Shown here piece after piece: positions 62,993 through 64,000 of a DNA stretch of 64,000 bases. How positions within the stretch are numbered: the first letter of the stretch is position 1; each line of letters starts with the position of its first letter. The stretch comes from Lysobacteraceae bacterium. GTDB taxonomy: Bacteria > Pseudomonadota > Gammaproteobacteria > Xanthomonadales > Xanthomonadaceae. The stretch spans positions 186,001 through 250,000 of the forward strand of contig BPKJ01000005.1 in NCBI GenBank assembly GCA_026005075.1. The letters are read 5' to 3'. A program made the translations under genes and the position numbers. Under the pieces are notes generated by a model. The model was not told the origin of the DNA. It saw only the letters and a program-made list of their open reading frames with translations, and ran no database searches.

Positions 62993-63890
62993 GCGCGCGC
63001 GGCAGCCCGGCGCGGGCGAGTCGCGAGGCCGGCTCGCGGCCGAGTTCGGCGCTGATCCAGCGGGCCGTCTCGATCAGGGCGGGCAGGTCGATGCCGGTCG
63101 CGAAGCCGCAGCCGTGGAGCAGGTAGACGAGGTCCTCGGTGGCGACGTTGCCGCTTGCACCCGGGGCGTAGGGGCAGCCGCCAAGGCCGGCGACCGAGGC
63201 ATCCACCGCACGCACGCCGGCCTCGATGCAGGCCCAGACGTTGGCCAGCGCCTGCCCGCGGGTGTCGTGGAAGTGCACGGCGAGGGCCGCGAGCGGCACT
63301 TCGCTCGCGACCGCCTCGACCATGGCCCGCGCCTGACGCGGGGTGCCGACGCCGATGGTGTCGCCCAGCGAGATCTCGCTGCAGCCCATGGCATGCAGGC
63401 TGCGCGCGACCCGCACCACGTCCGCGAGCGGCACTTCGCCCTGGTAGGGGCAGCCGAGCACGGTGGACACGTAGCCACGCACCTCGACCCCATCGGCGCG
63501 CGCACGCTCCAGCACCGGACGGAAGCGCTCGAGGCTCTCGTCGATGCCGGCGTTGATGTTCCTGCGGCTGAAGGCCTCGGACGCGGCGGCGAAGACCGCG
63601 ATCTCGGTGGCCCCCGCCGCGCGCGCCCGCGCATAGCCCGCCGTGTTCGGCACCAGCACCGGGTAGCGATGGCCGGGGCGGCGGCGCAGTCCACGCATCA
63701 CCTCCTCGGCATCGGCCATCTGCGGCACCCATTTCGGGCTGACGAAGCTGGTCGCCTCGACCACCGCAAGGCCGCAGTCGGCGAGACGCTCGATCAGCGC
63801 GATCTTGGTCCTGGCCGGGACCTGCGAAGGCTCGTTCTGCAGCCCGTCACGCGGACCGACCTCGACCACGCGCACGGTGTCGGCGCTCAT
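62985..63890 (-). CDS. mvaB: Hydroxymethylglutaryl-CoA lyase
   Basis: 301 residues, DRE-TIM barrel. It splits HMG-CoA to acetyl-CoA and acetoacetate, the last step of leucine breakdown. 'VEVGPRDGLQNE' is the family N-terminus, 'LAVHFHDTRGQ' holds the metal-binding histidines, and the catalytic cysteine is in 'GLGGCPYAPGASGN'. ATG 63890 overlaps the stop of the biotin-subunit gene by four bases, which supports a leucine/isovalerate (liu) operon. Confidence 0.95.
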   Translation of the reverse strand: MSADTVRVVEVGPRDGLQNEPSQVPARTKIALIERLADCGLAVVEATSFVSPKWVPQMADAEEVMRGLRRRPGHRYPVLVPNTAGYARARAAGATEIAVFAAASEAFSRRNINAGIDESLERFRPVLERARADGVEVRGYVSTVLGCPYQGEVPLADVVRVARSLHAMGCSEISLGDTIGVGTPRQARAMVEAVASEVPLAALAVHFHDTRGQALANVWACIEAGVRAVDASVAGLGGCPYAPGASGNVATEDLVYLLHGCGFATGIDLPALIETARWISAELGREPASRLARAGLPRAHG

Positions 63891-64000
63891 GCGGAATCCT
63901 CCAGGCGGACCAGCACCGCGTCGGCCTCGACGATCTCGCCCGCCTCGGCGCCGACGCGGGCGATCCGACCGGCCCGTGGCGCGTTGAGGGTGAGTTCCAT
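63887..64000 (-). CDS. Biotin-containing acyl-CoA carboxylase subunit, C-terminal end (partial)
   Basis: Last 37 residues of a gene that continues beyond the right edge. 'MELTLNAPRAGRIARVG' and 'GEIVEADAVLVRLED' match the end of a biotinyl domain, where the biotin lysine in AMKM would come just before; the Met at the edge is likely the second one of that motif, not a start. Next to HMG-CoA lyase, 3-methylcrotonyl-CoA carboxylase alpha (liuD/mccA) is the most likely identity; propionyl- or geranyl-CoA carboxylase is possible. Confidence 0.8.
   Translation of the reverse strand: MELTLNAPRAGRIARVGAEAGEIVEADAVLVRLEDSA

Overview
The window is about 69-70% GC by eye, almost fully coding, and reads as chromosome of a gammaproteobacterium, most likely of the Xanthomonadales/Lysobacterales. 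Pointers are the hisA-hisF-hisIE order with a fused HisIE, an mtnB-mtnD-mtnC set, a Tat-exported HiPIP, a 41-residue zinc-independent type L36, EfpL (YeiP) and class 2 PyrD. I see no tRNA, rRNA, CRISPR array, insertion sequence or phage gene, and no gene-free gap longer than 300 bases (the largest are 28497-28773 and 57606-57811). The species assignment is inference.

Layout: 1-5368 (+) histidine biosynthesis end (hisA partial, hisF, hisIE), then a three-gene overlapping set: diguanylate cyclase, metallophosphoesterase, glycerophosphodiesterase. 5388-8690 (-) methionine salvage mtnB-mtnD-mtnC, with a membrane C13 (legumain/caspase-like) peptidase overlapping the end of mtnC. 8846-10753 (+) HiPIP and a frameshifted rmuC. 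10769-14181 (-) NhaC antiporter, a sodium symporter and a small membrane protein. 14243 (+) Nudix. 14913-22595 (-) a REC-REC-PAS-GGDEF-EAL protein with sbcB, then aguA-aguB (agmatine to putrescine) with a TraB-family protein. 22742 (-) rpmJ, with a strong terminator. 23050 (+) Ser/Thr kinase. 24952-28496 (-) ECF sigma, its likely anti-sigma, an IMPACT/YigZ protein and an ABC exporter, all overlapping. 28774 (+) a very large Y_Y_Y-type sensor kinase. 32156-36633 (-) xseA, a TPP enzyme and an aldehyde dehydrogenase. 36703-49664 (-) a six-gene electron-transfer cluster. 49802-52707 (+) a PilZ-like protein and ispG. 52713-57605 (-) aminoadipate-semialdehyde dehydrogenase, DUF4190, pyrD, murB and an EamA transporter. 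57812-58928 (+) slyD and an unknown gene. 58941-64000 (-) a biotin carboxylase subunit end, HMG-CoA lyase, a TPR/GT41 glycosyltransferase-like protein, an SDR, efpL and DUF456.

The most interesting part is 36703-49664. In transcription order it encodes (1) a reductase fusing an FAD/NAD(P) module, two cyclic-nucleotide-binding domains and four 4Fe-4S motifs, (2) a multi-histidine membrane protein resembling a cytochrome b (split by a one-base frameshift), (3) a cytoplasmic FHA domain joined through one membrane helix to a decaheme cytochrome, (4) a lipoprotein with tandem GlcG/HbpS-like domains, (5) a 611-residue outer-membrane beta barrel, and (6) an exported decaheme protein with a C-terminal LVIVD-type beta propeller. 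Together these could carry electrons from NAD(P)H through the inner membrane and periplasm to the outer membrane, with cyclic-nucleotide and possibly phosphopeptide control. Each family is known singly; the combined pathway is my inference.

Two genes (rmuC and the cytochrome b-like gene) each carry an apparent single-base insertion in otherwise intact coding sequence, so base-level assembly error should be considered.
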